From: a virus
IMG/VR virus record: IMGVR_UViG_3300034061_002572
Location: 1-64,000 of that record
Length of the DNA stretch: 64,000 bases
Reading direction: 5' to 3' (one strand)
Shown here: piece by piece, positions 53,705 through 63,235 of the stretch
Position numbering within the stretch: the first letter of the stretch is position 1
How the letters are laid out: each line of letters begins with the position of its first letter
Position numbers and translations under genes: made by a program
Notes under the pieces: generated by a model
Database searches by the model: none
Told to the model about the DNA's origin: nothing
The model's input: the letters and a program-made list of their open reading frames with translations, nothing else

Positions 53705-56128
53705 TTAGTCTATTCTTTCAATAATGTAACCACCATCTAAATAATTTTGAAGTTGGTCTTCTGATAAATCATCAACTATTATTTCTCCGCCATTCTCTTC
53801 TTGTTGTAAGGCTCCTACTCCTATAGCTGCTGGTAACAAAACTGGAGTTTTATTTAATAAATTAGATAACACATTATAGCTTTCTCCTTTAGTTTTTATA
53901 TCCCAAGGTTTTGTAAATGATAATATCCTATTTAAATAACCTTTATGATTAGCATAAAAATCTTGAAGTATGTCTGGTGTAACTTGTTCATGAATATTTT
54001 TTATTACACCTTTTTGTAACATTTGTTGTTTTAGTTCTCTTAAATGTGGCAATGGTTCATTGCCTTTACTTCCTCTAAAAAAATATGCAGCATTTGAAAG
54101 TTCTTCTGAATCATCATCAATTTGATTTAATAGATTATCAGCTTCATTTTCATTCATTAATCTAGTGTTATCAAAATACTGTTTTGTTTTATCTCTTGTG
54201 AATGGAGCTAACTGATCAATAGCTTCTATATCTAAATAAGATTGTCCTTTATGTGTTTTACCTATACTTTCTAAATAAGATTGAATATTATGTCCTAGTT
54301 CATGGGACATAACATATCTTAATTTATTATCATCTATTTTATTACCAAGAAGTTCTTTTAATTCATCAAAATTTATATTTACATATGGTGATGTAGCTTT
54401 ACCCTTATTTTTAAATGCTCCTGCAGAAGTGGATTGATATCTACTTGAATGAGCTTTTCCTTTATTCATAAATTTCATAAAGTCATCTATGTCATCTACA
54501 CCTAAATGATAAAGTCTTTGTTTTCCTTCTGGTGTAAGTAATTTTGCAATCTCATCTTTATAAATTTTAGGAACTTTTTTTATGTTAGAATAGTTATTAA
54601 TATAATGTTTAATATCTTTTTTTGCTTCTTTAGCTGTAGATAATATATCATTTACAGTTCTTGTAATAGGTCCTTCTGCATTTACAGCTTTTAAATTTTT
54701 AATTGATGCAGGATCAATTTTAGCTGCATTTACAGCAGCAGGCATTTCTTTAGTAAACTTACCAAGATTTCCAACACCTCTAACTACTGAAGCACCTAAC
54801 ATAGGTATGTCATAAGGTAGAGTATAATTAAGAGGATTTAATGCTGCAATTTGTTCTGGTTTTACATTAGCCATAGGTTGTCCAGATAATGCACCTGGAG
54901 CTTGTCTATAAGAACCTCCATAAAATTCATTACCCGATTTTTCTAGTGCATTTGCTGCAGCTACACCTAGAGCATCCAACCCAGCTAATGCTTCTAAACC
55001 GCCTACGGGAATACCAAATAATTCAGAATCTTTAATTTCTTGTTGTTCTTTTTTTGTAAGTCCTGGTAACTCTCCTCTATTCATAGCATCATTAGCTCTT
55101 GCATCAAATGGAGTAGTCAATGTTACAAGTCCTGCTAAAGTTCTGTCCCATAAACTTGGTTGTAGCTTAGATTCAAATTTAGAATTAGCAAATACATTTC
55201 TTTCACCTTTTGATAAATAGTCTACCCACTCTCCCCTTCTTTTAGGTGAGAATCCGTATTCCTTACCTAGTTTTTTAGCTACATAAGTATTTTTTTTATA
55301 TTCATATTCATTAGCAAAGTTTTTTTCTACAGCTTCTGGAAAATTATCCATAGATATCCCTGCAGCTTTACTAAGACCTTTATTAGTATTTTTCAGATAC
55401 TCTCTTTTCTTCTTATCTATAAAAGCTTGTTTAGAGTTTTTACTTTCATATTCTCTAGAGGCTTTTACCCAATAGGGTGCTTCGGCTTTTTTAGTTACTT
55501 CAGAATAAATCGGCATTCCTTCTGCAAATCCTTCCGGTGTTTGACCTTCTGCATATGTTACTCTTTCTTCTATTCCATCTGGTGGAAGTTCATTTACTTC
55601 ATTTCCATCTTGAAATTGATTTAATGAAGGTATAGAAATGTCTTCTATAACATAACCTCCTTTTCTGTATTCTTCTATTTCTTCAGGTGAAAGATTATCT
55701 ATATAAACATAGTCATCCGACTCTCCTCCATCTTGATAAAAAGGTGCATTAGGATCAAATATTTTATGCTTATGCTTTTTATGTAAAAAGTTCTTGACAA
55801 ATAATCTATTAGTTGCAGTTAAACTTCTACTATACTTTCTTGAATTTTTTGTTCCACCCTTTTTTGCAACTTGAGGATATTCATCTACAACGTCTCCAGG
55901 GAATTGATAATCATTATCTGGATACATCATTTGACTATAACCAGTATTATCTACACCATATACAGGATAAGGTACTCCGGCCATAGTTATATCTCCTGAA
56001 GGTATTCTGGTAGGTTGACCAGGAAACTTCCATTGTCCCATAGGATCATAAATAATATCCTTTGGTTTTGCAGGAGCCTTAGCTTTATCTAAATTTCTTT
56101 TAGCTGTGGATAATACTTTTTTATTCAT
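53705..56128 (-). CDS. Virion cargo protein, 807 aa, zincin motif and duplicated GG module
   Basis: The N-terminal 170 residues combine a proline/tyrosine-rich start (IIYDPMGQWKFPGQPTRIPS), a basic stretch KYSRSLTATNRLFVKN, and the module YQDGGESDDYVYIDNLSPEE with YRKGGYVIED. A related copy is the last 29 residues (NGGEIIVDDLSEDQLQNYLD, then GGYIIERID). A helical middle follows. Residues ~540-700 hold a predicted zincin metallopeptidase, HELGH at 609-613 with Glu near 662 (NENEAD) as possible third ligand. Expected to be ejected or virion-associated. Substrate unknown: it could act on the cell wall, host proteins, or other virion proteins. Its start overlaps the upstream stop (TAATG). Confidence 0.8.
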   Translation of the reverse strand: MNKKVLSTAKRNLDKAKAPAKPKDIIYDPMGQWKFPGQPTRIPSGDITMAGVPYPVYGVDNTGYSQMMYPDNDYQFPGDVVDEYPQVAKKGGTKNSRKYSRSLTATNRLFVKNFLHKKHKHKIFDPNAPFYQDGGESDDYVYIDNLSPEEIEEYRKGGYVIEDISIPSLNQFQDGNEVNELPPDGIEERVTYAEGQTPEGFAEGMPIYSEVTKKAEAPYWVKASREYESKNSKQAFIDKKKREYLKNTNKGLSKAAGISMDNFPEAVEKNFANEYEYKKNTYVAKKLGKEYGFSPKRRGEWVDYLSKGERNVFANSKFESKLQPSLWDRTLAGLVTLTTPFDARANDAMNRGELPGLTKKEQQEIKDSELFGIPVGGLEALAGLDALGVAAANALEKSGNEFYGGSYRQAPGALSGQPMANVKPEQIAALNPLNYTLPYDIPMLGASVVRGVGNLGKFTKEMPAAVNAAKIDPASIKNLKAVNAEGPITRTVNDILSTAKEAKKDIKHYINNYSNIKKVPKIYKDEIAKLLTPEGKQRLYHLGVDDIDDFMKFMNKGKAHSSRYQSTSAGAFKNKGKATSPYVNINFDELKELLGNKIDDNKLRYVMSHELGHNIQSYLESIGKTHKGQSYLDIEAIDQLAPFTRDKTKQYFDNTRLMNENEADNLLNQIDDDSEELSNAAYFFRGSKGNEPLPHLRELKQQMLQKGVIKNIHEQVTPDILQDFYANHKGYLNRILSFTKPWDIKTKGESYNVLSNLLNKTPVLLPAAIGVGALQQEENGGEIIVDDLSEDQLQNYLDGGYIIERID

Positions 56129-59100
56129 TACCTAAGTGATATTTGATTCTTAGTATTTATCAGTTTGATTATCATATTTACTTTTCTTTCTTCAAGATCA
56201 ATTACTGGATCTTTTCGTAAGAATAAGAAATTTGTATAATGTCTAAACTTCTTTCTTTGTAATAATGGTTTATTATAATCTAAATTACTCTGATTAAGTT
56301 GTTTATCATATCCGTTTAGTGCTGTATTCCAAGGAACAATTTCTGTATAGTTTCCGGCTAATATAGTAGTATTTGGAATTAATGTTCCTGTTGGTGGATA
56401 TCCGGCTCCAACTGGAAACTCACCTCTATCTTTAGTTATATCCCAAAACTGATTAAATCTGTATTTCTGTTCTTCTTTAGAAAACAAAATATCAAATGAA
56501 TTTAAGTTACTATTTAGTTTAGGATACTGAAGACTAAGTGTTACATTATTCTTAGGAAAGATGTTTAAGTTCAAATATCCTGATACCTGTTCAGAGTTAA
56601 ATACAACAGCTGTATCAAAGTTATGATCAAGAACATGAAACTGATCAACAGGATTTGTTACTGATCTTTTATAACATTCAAGGATATACTCAACTGATCT
56701 TAATGTATTTACAGTTTGGCCTGATACAACAGGAACTTCAATTTCAAATGGATATGCAACACCATAGAAATTACAGTAATCAGTAAAGGATGCATCATGT
56801 TTCCATATACCAGTTCCTTTAACTGATAAGAATGATCTCTTTGAAGCAAGTGTTAAATCTGGATGCCAATCATGGAAACTGATCCAATACTTATTTTTAG
56901 GGTCAAAACTTATTGTCCAAGATGCATCCTGAAAATATGGGGCTTGTCCTAATTTAATAGGTGTACCTCTATATGTAAAGGTATTTGTAGATTCATTATA
57001 TACAAAGTCTGAGTTATCATATTCAGGTGGCACATAATAATCTTTCTTAGAAAAATAAACAATAGAGTTTTTATTATCATATATTGCTTGACATCCTATA
57101 CCTGCTACTGGATTATCTGTATGTGGATAGTTAGGAAATTTATCTGTAAGCTTATATGGTAAATAATAGTTAAACCACCACTTCATTCCATTTTGTGAGA
57201 TTTCAGTTAAACCATCACTATATGTAAAAATTTTACCTTGGTTCTGAGAAATATAATATAAACCAGCAGGAGTTGATATTATTCCATATCTATTTTGTGA
57301 TGATCCGTATTCATATGAATTTTCAGAAATAACAATGTTTTGTGGAGCTTGATTAAATAAACCTCCATCACCTAATGTTACTTTAGTTCCAGACTCAAGC
57401 TGTAACAGGTCTGTACCTTGATAAATAATAGGACTTGCATTTTTAAAAGTAATAAACATACCTGTTCTAGCAAAAGGCTTCACACTGTTTATGTCACTCT
57501 TAAATATTACATAATTTAAGGGAAGATATAAAAACCAAGAATCTTCAAATGATTCATTATCTTGAGGTAATGAATAAATTATTTTATTAGGTGCATAAAA
57601 ATAACACAATCTGGCTACTTGAGGATCATATGTTGTATCTTGAACTGTAGCATATGTAGTAAACTGATTAAACATGTTGTTTATGCTCAATGAATAATCA
57701 TAAGCATAATAATTACCTTTTGTAATTCTATTAGGATCTATATTAAATAAAAAGGCAAGATCCGTATATTTATACGGAATATATGGTCTTTGATAATCAA
57801 ATGTACCTGGATTTCTAAAATCAGTTATTACATCTGATTCTACAAAGAAATCTCTCACTCCTGAAGAAGCTAAATAGAAATATGAATCTCGTATACCAGA
57901 ACCAAATGTAGGTGGATAATTAAGTGTTGTATCTGTAGCTCTGTTATAGTTTCTATTATCCAACTTATAAAAATCAGTTGGCATAAAACCTGTACCAAAA
58001 GAAGGACCTGTAAAATAACTTATTAAGTTAGCAATATTTGTAGGGCTAAAGTTTATCCATGTAGCATCATACTTAAAGCTATTCATCCAGTACCTAGCTT
58101 GAGGTAACATTTGATAAAGAAAATAATTAAATTCAGTTCCATTTGGTACATCATATAACCAATTGTAAAAGAACAACATAGTATTCTTTTCTGTAAATCT
58201 TGTTATATAGGTATCACCTTTAAAAAGTAAATCTGTTGATGGAACTAGTCTTTGTTTTAATGTATAACTACAAAAACTAGATACAGTACTTTCAGGAATT
58301 GTATTAGGATCAAACTTAAATTCACAATCAGTGATAGGCAATTGTATAATTGTATTAATCAATCCATATTGATTCTTAAGTCTATATTTGATTCCTGCAT
58401 AGTGACTTGCAATAATTAAATCAGCTTGATGTGTAATATTATTATTAAAGTCAATACTGTATCCTAAATCATTAAGCATACCAATTGATGCTTGAGATTC
58501 ATCTATACTGTAACCACTTGGATTTAATAATAAATGAGGACCTGTTAATGTATTACCTGTTGATGCCGCAGATGTTCTTATGAGAACTGTTTTAGATCTC
58601 TTAATATTATTAATAACATATCTTATTGTATTACTTGCTGGATCTACATATTCTGGAACATCTTGTAATGAATCATAAAGATAAAAACCATTCTCCATTC
58701 TAAATCTGCGTAATTGATTAGGATCAGGTTTGTAGAATAATCTATAAAAACCATGAGAAATCAATTGCAATGCATACTGTCTAAATGGTAGGAATGCATA
58801 TATTACATCTAATGTAAGACCAACACCTTCAGAAAAATAATACAACCATTGCTGTACACCACCAAGTACAGATAATGCTGGAGGAAGTTGTTGTGATCCT
58901 GTAAGCTCACTTTGATAAATTATTGCATTATAAGTAGCTCTTGCAGTTAGCGAATCTTTATTATGTTTCTTAAATATATCTGCAACATCATTTTGTCCTG
59001 TTAGGGAATCTATAAAAAATTGACCAGTAGCAAAAGCACTTTGCCAATCAATATTCCATGCAGTATTAGCATTTGCTACATCAATCCCTGCTTGGTTATT

Positions 59101-61527
59101 TGTATTATCAACATTGTTTGTAGTATTCAATGTACCAGATGTACCAGATGTTCCTGATACAGTTGCAGGATAAACTCCTGGAATTAATGTTCCTGGAGTC
59201 ATTGTAAGACTTTGATCTTGTTCAATCTCATGTTGGCCTGTATAACCTCCTTGCGGATAGTTAATTTGTTTCTTACCACCAGTTGATAATAATGCATTTA
59301 TAAGACCACCTATTATCATATAAAATAAAGCTCCGTCTGATACTAATTTATTTGTTGGATGTTTGTCAGGTTGAATAAATTTTGTAGCAGCAGTTCCTTT
59401 TAGATAACCATAAAGTTTTAATTCTGTAGTTGATAAGTTAGGATTTCTAAAACTTGTATCAGGTGATGTAAATGTAACTAACTCTAAAGGTATGTTTTGA
59501 TTTAATACATTATCATTATTATCAACCTTCTTTATAAATGCATCATTATATAAGTAATTATGATCTCCAGGATTTGTCAATGTGTTTCCTGGAGGGATGA
59601 TACAGTTGTATGGATGATTTGGATATAATCCTACTTTACCTTGACCACCTGAACTTCCAAGAATATTATAGTCCTTAAGATTATTTATCATTCCTTTTGC
59701 AAGAATGCTTTTATTACCTTTTCTTGTACCTCTTAAAATTTCATAACCTACAATATTAGTTAAATCTTTTCCTGCTTCATCTTTAGGAAGAATAATATTA
59801 CTAAATCTTACTCCCATTATAATAATAGAATTTGTAATACCTAGATTAGTTTCGAAATGTGGAGATAACTCATTATCAGGAAACTTGTGATGTCTTATAT
59901 ATTGACCACATAGATCATAATAAAGTACAGGTTGTGTAAGATCTGGAAGCGGAACACCAGTCCAACAATTAGCAGATGAGTTCCAAACTTCTTCTTTATT
60001 GTCTGGATACTGTAATGAAGACTGCCAGTAAGCCATATCTCCATATGCTCTAAATATACCACCGTCAGGTAATACTGTTCCTGGAGTTCCAGAAACACTT
60101 GCTGTATTAAATGTTTCAAATACCATAGTATCTCCTGGCAAACTATCTCCATTAGTATAAGGAGCAGTTTCTAATAATGTTGTTGAAGTTCCAGGAATCT
60201 TAAAGTTTCTTGGTCCCCGTCCGGGAATATGATATGATGCAGACTTATCTCCTGTATTGTAAACCCATCTAATAAAGAAACAGTAAACTTCATCTCTTAG
60301 ATAACTAGTATTGGAACCACCCTTAATATAATAATCTTCGGGATACTCTACAGCAACCCACTCTGTCTTAATTAAGTTTGCTAATGGTTGATAATTAAAA
60401 TCAAACTTGGATGTTGGTCCTATTCTTAATAAATAGTTATTTACATCTACCATTTGATCTGATCTCTCATAAACTGGATTCTGTTCTCTTAAAGATAAAG
60501 AAGTTACAGCAGGTAGAGTTTCTTGTATCTGATCAATAAATATTTCAGTGAGTCTTGTTGAATAGTATCCAAATTGTTTTATAGATGTTTGTTCATCTAT
60601 AATTCTAACAATTACAAGTTCAAACTCATCAAAGTTTTCTTGATCCGCTTCTATTCTAACTAATAATGAGCCTTCTCTATCTCTTTCATTATATATAGGT
60701 TGGACATTACTTGGTGAATAATAATTAGTTACTCTATTGTTTTTAATACTATATGCTACTTGAGCATAGTAAGAACCATTTTGTAATGTTCCACTTCCTG
60801 CAGCAATTTCTAATGATACACAAGGTGTATGTACTATTCTAGCTAATAATAAAGCATTGCATTCTAATTTATTGTCATCTTCACAAATATTACAATTACC
60901 ATTAGTTACAGTACATATTTGTTCCCATTGTACACCAGGCCACAAGATTCTGTTACTTGAATTATCTATATACCAGTTAATGGTACTTGGAGAACCACTA
61001 CCTTGCCAGGTATATACATTAGGATTTGGCCATAACTTTGGATCTCCTATATTTAAATATTTATCCGGATTCAAACCATCTGCCCAATAGACTTGCCAAG
61101 AACAATCTTCTTTTAATCTAGATGCTCCAGATATAAGATTATACTTATTAAATTTTAAACAATTTTTATCTTGAACTATAATTCTATATAAACAACTATC
61201 TTCATCAAATAATCCTATCTCTGACCAGAAAGGTCTATCTAAGGTATCATATGAAACAGTAAAGACAACCCATTTATCACTAAAAAGATGAATTATACCT
61301 ATAATATGTTTACTCACTCCAGGAAGTAATTCACCAGCTTTAATACATAATTGATTTGATGCCTCATTAGATAATGTAGATATGTCACCTTCAATAGTAT
61401 TGTTAACTACATTTCGGGCATGTGTCCACATACCTTCATCTATGAAACTTGCATCATAATCTTTGTTAAGTCCTTTGGTTAAAGAATTAAGTTTATTGTT
61501 ATTTGATTCTTGTGTTTCCTTTGCCAT
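56128..61527 (-). CDS. Large tail protein, 1,799 aa (muzzle/tail-stabilisation type)
   Basis: Opens with a helical segment followed by LTKGLNKDYDASFIDEGMWT and HARNVVNNTIEGDISTLSNE, the start I recall for the big tail protein of crAss-like and related Bacteroidetes podophages (P22 gp10-like tail stabilisation; muzzle in the crAss001 structure). The body is beta-rich with many Tyr/Asn/Pro and low charge, typical of tail-needle and fibre-type proteins. A short cysteine group (CTVTNGNCNICEDDNKLEC) lies near residues 198-216, and a Thr/Ser/Gly linker (SGTSGTSGTLNTTNN) near 787-802. It lies 2 bases after the 347-aa connector gene. Assignment rests on the start motif, size and gene order. Confidence 0.75.
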   Translation of the reverse strand: MAKETQESNNNKLNSLTKGLNKDYDASFIDEGMWTHARNVVNNTIEGDISTLSNEASNQLCIKAGELLPGVSKHIIGIIHLFSDKWVVFTVSYDTLDRPFWSEIGLFDEDSCLYRIIVQDKNCLKFNKYNLISGASRLKEDCSWQVYWADGLNPDKYLNIGDPKLWPNPNVYTWQGSGSPSTINWYIDNSSNRILWPGVQWEQICTVTNGNCNICEDDNKLECNALLLARIVHTPCVSLEIAAGSGTLQNGSYYAQVAYSIKNNRVTNYYSPSNVQPIYNERDREGSLLVRIEADQENFDEFELVIVRIIDEQTSIKQFGYYSTRLTEIFIDQIQETLPAVTSLSLREQNPVYERSDQMVDVNNYLLRIGPTSKFDFNYQPLANLIKTEWVAVEYPEDYYIKGGSNTSYLRDEVYCFFIRWVYNTGDKSASYHIPGRGPRNFKIPGTSTTLLETAPYTNGDSLPGDTMVFETFNTASVSGTPGTVLPDGGIFRAYGDMAYWQSSLQYPDNKEEVWNSSANCWTGVPLPDLTQPVLYYDLCGQYIRHHKFPDNELSPHFETNLGITNSIIIMGVRFSNIILPKDEAGKDLTNIVGYEILRGTRKGNKSILAKGMINNLKDYNILGSSGGQGKVGLYPNHPYNCIIPPGNTLTNPGDHNYLYNDAFIKKVDNNDNVLNQNIPLELVTFTSPDTSFRNPNLSTTELKLYGYLKGTAATKFIQPDKHPTNKLVSDGALFYMIIGGLINALLSTGGKKQINYPQGGYTGQHEIEQDQSLTMTPGTLIPGVYPATVSGTSGTSGTLNTTNNVDNTNNQAGIDVANANTAWNIDWQSAFATGQFFIDSLTGQNDVADIFKKHNKDSLTARATYNAIIYQSELTGSQQLPPALSVLGGVQQWLYYFSEGVGLTLDVIYAFLPFRQYALQLISHGFYRLFYKPDPNQLRRFRMENGFYLYDSLQDVPEYVDPASNTIRYVINNIKRSKTVLIRTSAASTGNTLTGPHLLLNPSGYSIDESQASIGMLNDLGYSIDFNNNITHQADLIIASHYAGIKYRLKNQYGLINTIIQLPITDCEFKFDPNTIPESTVSSFCSYTLKQRLVPSTDLLFKGDTYITRFTEKNTMLFFYNWLYDVPNGTEFNYFLYQMLPQARYWMNSFKYDATWINFSPTNIANLISYFTGPSFGTGFMPTDFYKLDNRNYNRATDTTLNYPPTFGSGIRDSYFYLASSGVRDFFVESDVITDFRNPGTFDYQRPYIPYKYTDLAFLFNIDPNRITKGNYYAYDYSLSINNMFNQFTTYATVQDTTYDPQVARLCYFYAPNKIIYSLPQDNESFEDSWFLYLPLNYVIFKSDINSVKPFARTGMFITFKNASPIIYQGTDLLQLESGTKVTLGDGGLFNQAPQNIVISENSYEYGSSQNRYGIISTPAGLYYISQNQGKIFTYSDGLTEISQNGMKWWFNYYLPYKLTDKFPNYPHTDNPVAGIGCQAIYDNKNSIVYFSKKDYYVPPEYDNSDFVYNESTNTFTYRGTPIKLGQAPYFQDASWTISFDPKNKYWISFHDWHPDLTLASKRSFLSVKGTGIWKHDASFTDYCNFYGVAYPFEIEVPVVSGQTVNTLRSVEYILECYKRSVTNPVDQFHVLDHNFDTAVVFNSEQVSGYLNLNIFPKNNVTLSLQYPKLNSNLNSFDILFSKEEQKYRFNQFWDITKDRGEFPVGAGYPPTGTLIPNTTILAGNYTEIVPWNTALNGYDKQLNQSNLDYNKPLLQRKKFRHYTNFLFLRKDPVIDLEERKVNMIIKLINTKNQISLR

Positions 61528-61529
61528 AA

Positions 61530-62573
61530 CTATACAATTCTATTACTTACCGCTCTTCTATAATATTGATTGTTAGGTAAATGAGATTTAAACATATCAT
61601 AGTATTTTGCATACTGTGATTTTCTATTAGTCCACCAGAGTTTCTCCATTTCTTTGAAATTAGGTGTATTAACTAAACTTAATGCATTGTTTCTTGCTGC
61701 TTTGTATTCAGGAACAATAATCTGTAATCTCTGCGCTACATCTTCACCATTTAAGGCAAGGTTTTCAATTATTCTTTTCTTTAAAGCATACTCATAGTAT
61801 TCATTAAGTAATGCATGATCAGGAACAAGTAATTGTCCTTGTTCATCTTCTAATTCTCCTTGATAGTTTAAATAAACTTTACCTGTTTCAAATGTTGTAA
61901 ATAAATAGCCTCCTTTTATCCATCCTTCATTATAAGTATTGTAATATAGATTAGGACATTCGCATTCTATATTCTGACTTGATTTCATTCTTAAAGGAAG
62001 TAAAGTTTTATAGATTCTAGTAAGTCCTGGGTTAATTACTTGGACAAGTTCATACTTTTCTCCTTTACAATTCATAAATACTCTTGGAGGAATACATGTG
62101 TCACCATATGGATTATTAGGATCATATGATGTAGGTATAGGATCTACTATAGGATGATTAAGATCGCAAGCTGCAGTTTTATTACATGGATTAGAATTAC
62201 ATGTTCTACAATTAACTGTAATAGGAGCACAAGTATCTACTGTACTTGGAAATTCCTTATATGGAATTTCTTGTATATTTGTTCCTCCTTGCATTCCTCC
62301 ATATCCAACTCTTTCTTCAAACTCTCCACAAATCATTCCGTAATTCCATACATAAAAATCATCTGGTAATTTTACTTTATTATGACATACTTCAACAATA
62401 ACTTCTTTGGTTTGATTTAATCTAAGACCCAACTCATAGTTTAGTTTTCTTACCAACTTAATAAGTTGTTGAGGCTCTATCATATTTTCTAGAGCAAATG
62501 TATTTAAGTCAATAGTAACATCTTCCAGCAACTGGTCAAAGGTTCTGTATTTAAGAGTATAATTAAAATCCAT
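61530..62573 (-). CDS. Tail tubular / adaptor protein, 347 aa, with cysteine-rich insertion
   Basis: Probable head-tail connector or tail-hub protein of the P22 gp4 / T7 gp11 tubular type. The N-terminal helical part (DFNYTLKYRTFDQLLEDVTI) and the C-terminal helices (EYYEYALKKRIIENLALNGE, then EYKAARNNALSLVNTPNFKE) match the bundle such proteins use in the ring. Between them, residues 115-169 form an insertion with seven cysteines (115, 122, 125, 130, 136, 160, 169) and prolines, which is not part of the classical fold. Two more, as ECEC, are near 203-205. The stop is TAG. It lies between the 220-aa and 1,799-aa genes, matching the crAss-like order connector, tail protein, cargo. Confidence 0.75.
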   Translation of the reverse strand: MDFNYTLKYRTFDQLLEDVTIDLNTFALENMIEPQQLIKLVRKLNYELGLRLNQTKEVIVEVCHNKVKLPDDFYVWNYGMICGEFEERVGYGGMQGGTNIQEIPYKEFPSTVDTCAPITVNCRTCNSNPCNKTAACDLNHPIVDPIPTSYDPNNPYGDTCIPPRVFMNCKGEKYELVQVINPGLTRIYKTLLPLRMKSSQNIECECPNLYYNTYNEGWIKGGYLFTTFETGKVYLNYQGELEDEQGQLLVPDHALLNEYYEYALKKRIIENLALNGEDVAQRLQIIVPEYKAARNNALSLVNTPNFKEMEKLWWTNRKSQYAKYYDMFKSHLPNNQYYRRAVSNRIV

Positions 62574-63235
62574 TATCTTAAGTTATTTTGGCTATCATCT
62601 GCACCATCAGATGGTATATTGATTGCCATGGTTAATTCTTTAACAACAAATTGTTCAACTTCAGAAAACAAATATTCAGGAATATTTAATGGTTGATCTT
62701 GTTGAATTTGACAAGGATCCGTATCACAGTTTTCAGTATTGTTTTCAAATATTGCTTCTATTCTTACGGCATCCCAATCAATATTTGGAGCATACAAGTA
62801 TCCATTAAGATACCAGAAGTAAGGTCTTTTATTATATTTAAAAGTTGTTGACTTACTAATAGATATCCAAGTTCCCGGATCTGTTCTAAACATTTCAATA
62901 GAACCATCTATTGAAGATACAGTACGAATAATAGGTCCAAACATTCCATTTAAAATACTAGGAAGTTTATCCTTTGATCTTTTAAAATAACATTCTGAAT
63001 ATACACCTACACAACCGGCTTCTATTTTATCAACATCAATAAGTTCTACGTATGGTAAAACTTGAAAGATTTGACTCATCTTCATTAGTCTAAACTGATT
63101 GTCTTCTCTTTTAATTAATGTTTGAGAATACTTCATCAAGGAAAAGTAAATAGTCCGGTCTGTTAAAAACGGATCTTCCTTTACAGCTTTTAAAGTATTC
63201 CTCACTCTTGATATTGCTTCACCTATTGTTGTCAT
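62573..63235 (-). CDS. Head-tail connector (ring) protein candidate, 220 aa
   Basis: Starts with helices (TTIGEAISRVRNTLKAVKED, PFLTDRTIYFSLMKYSQTLI) and continues with strands (QVLPYVELIDVDKIE, GTWISISKSTTFKYNKRPYF). The layout suits a small ring protein joining portal and tail. A cysteine pair sits at 170 and 175 (NCDTDPCQ). No enzymatic motif. It overlaps the 193-aa gene by 4 bases and its stop overlaps the next start by one base, so the three connector genes are translationally linked. Assignment is by position; the exact ring cannot be told from sequence. Confidence 0.65.
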   Translation of the reverse strand: MTTIGEAISRVRNTLKAVKEDPFLTDRTIYFSLMKYSQTLIKREDNQFRLMKMSQIFQVLPYVELIDVDKIEAGCVGVYSECYFKRSKDKLPSILNGMFGPIIRTVSSIDGSIEMFRTDPGTWISISKSTTFKYNKRPYFWYLNGYLYAPNIDWDAVRIEAIFENNTENCDTDPCQIQQDQPLNIPEYLFSEVEQFVVKELTMAINIPSDGADDSQNNLR

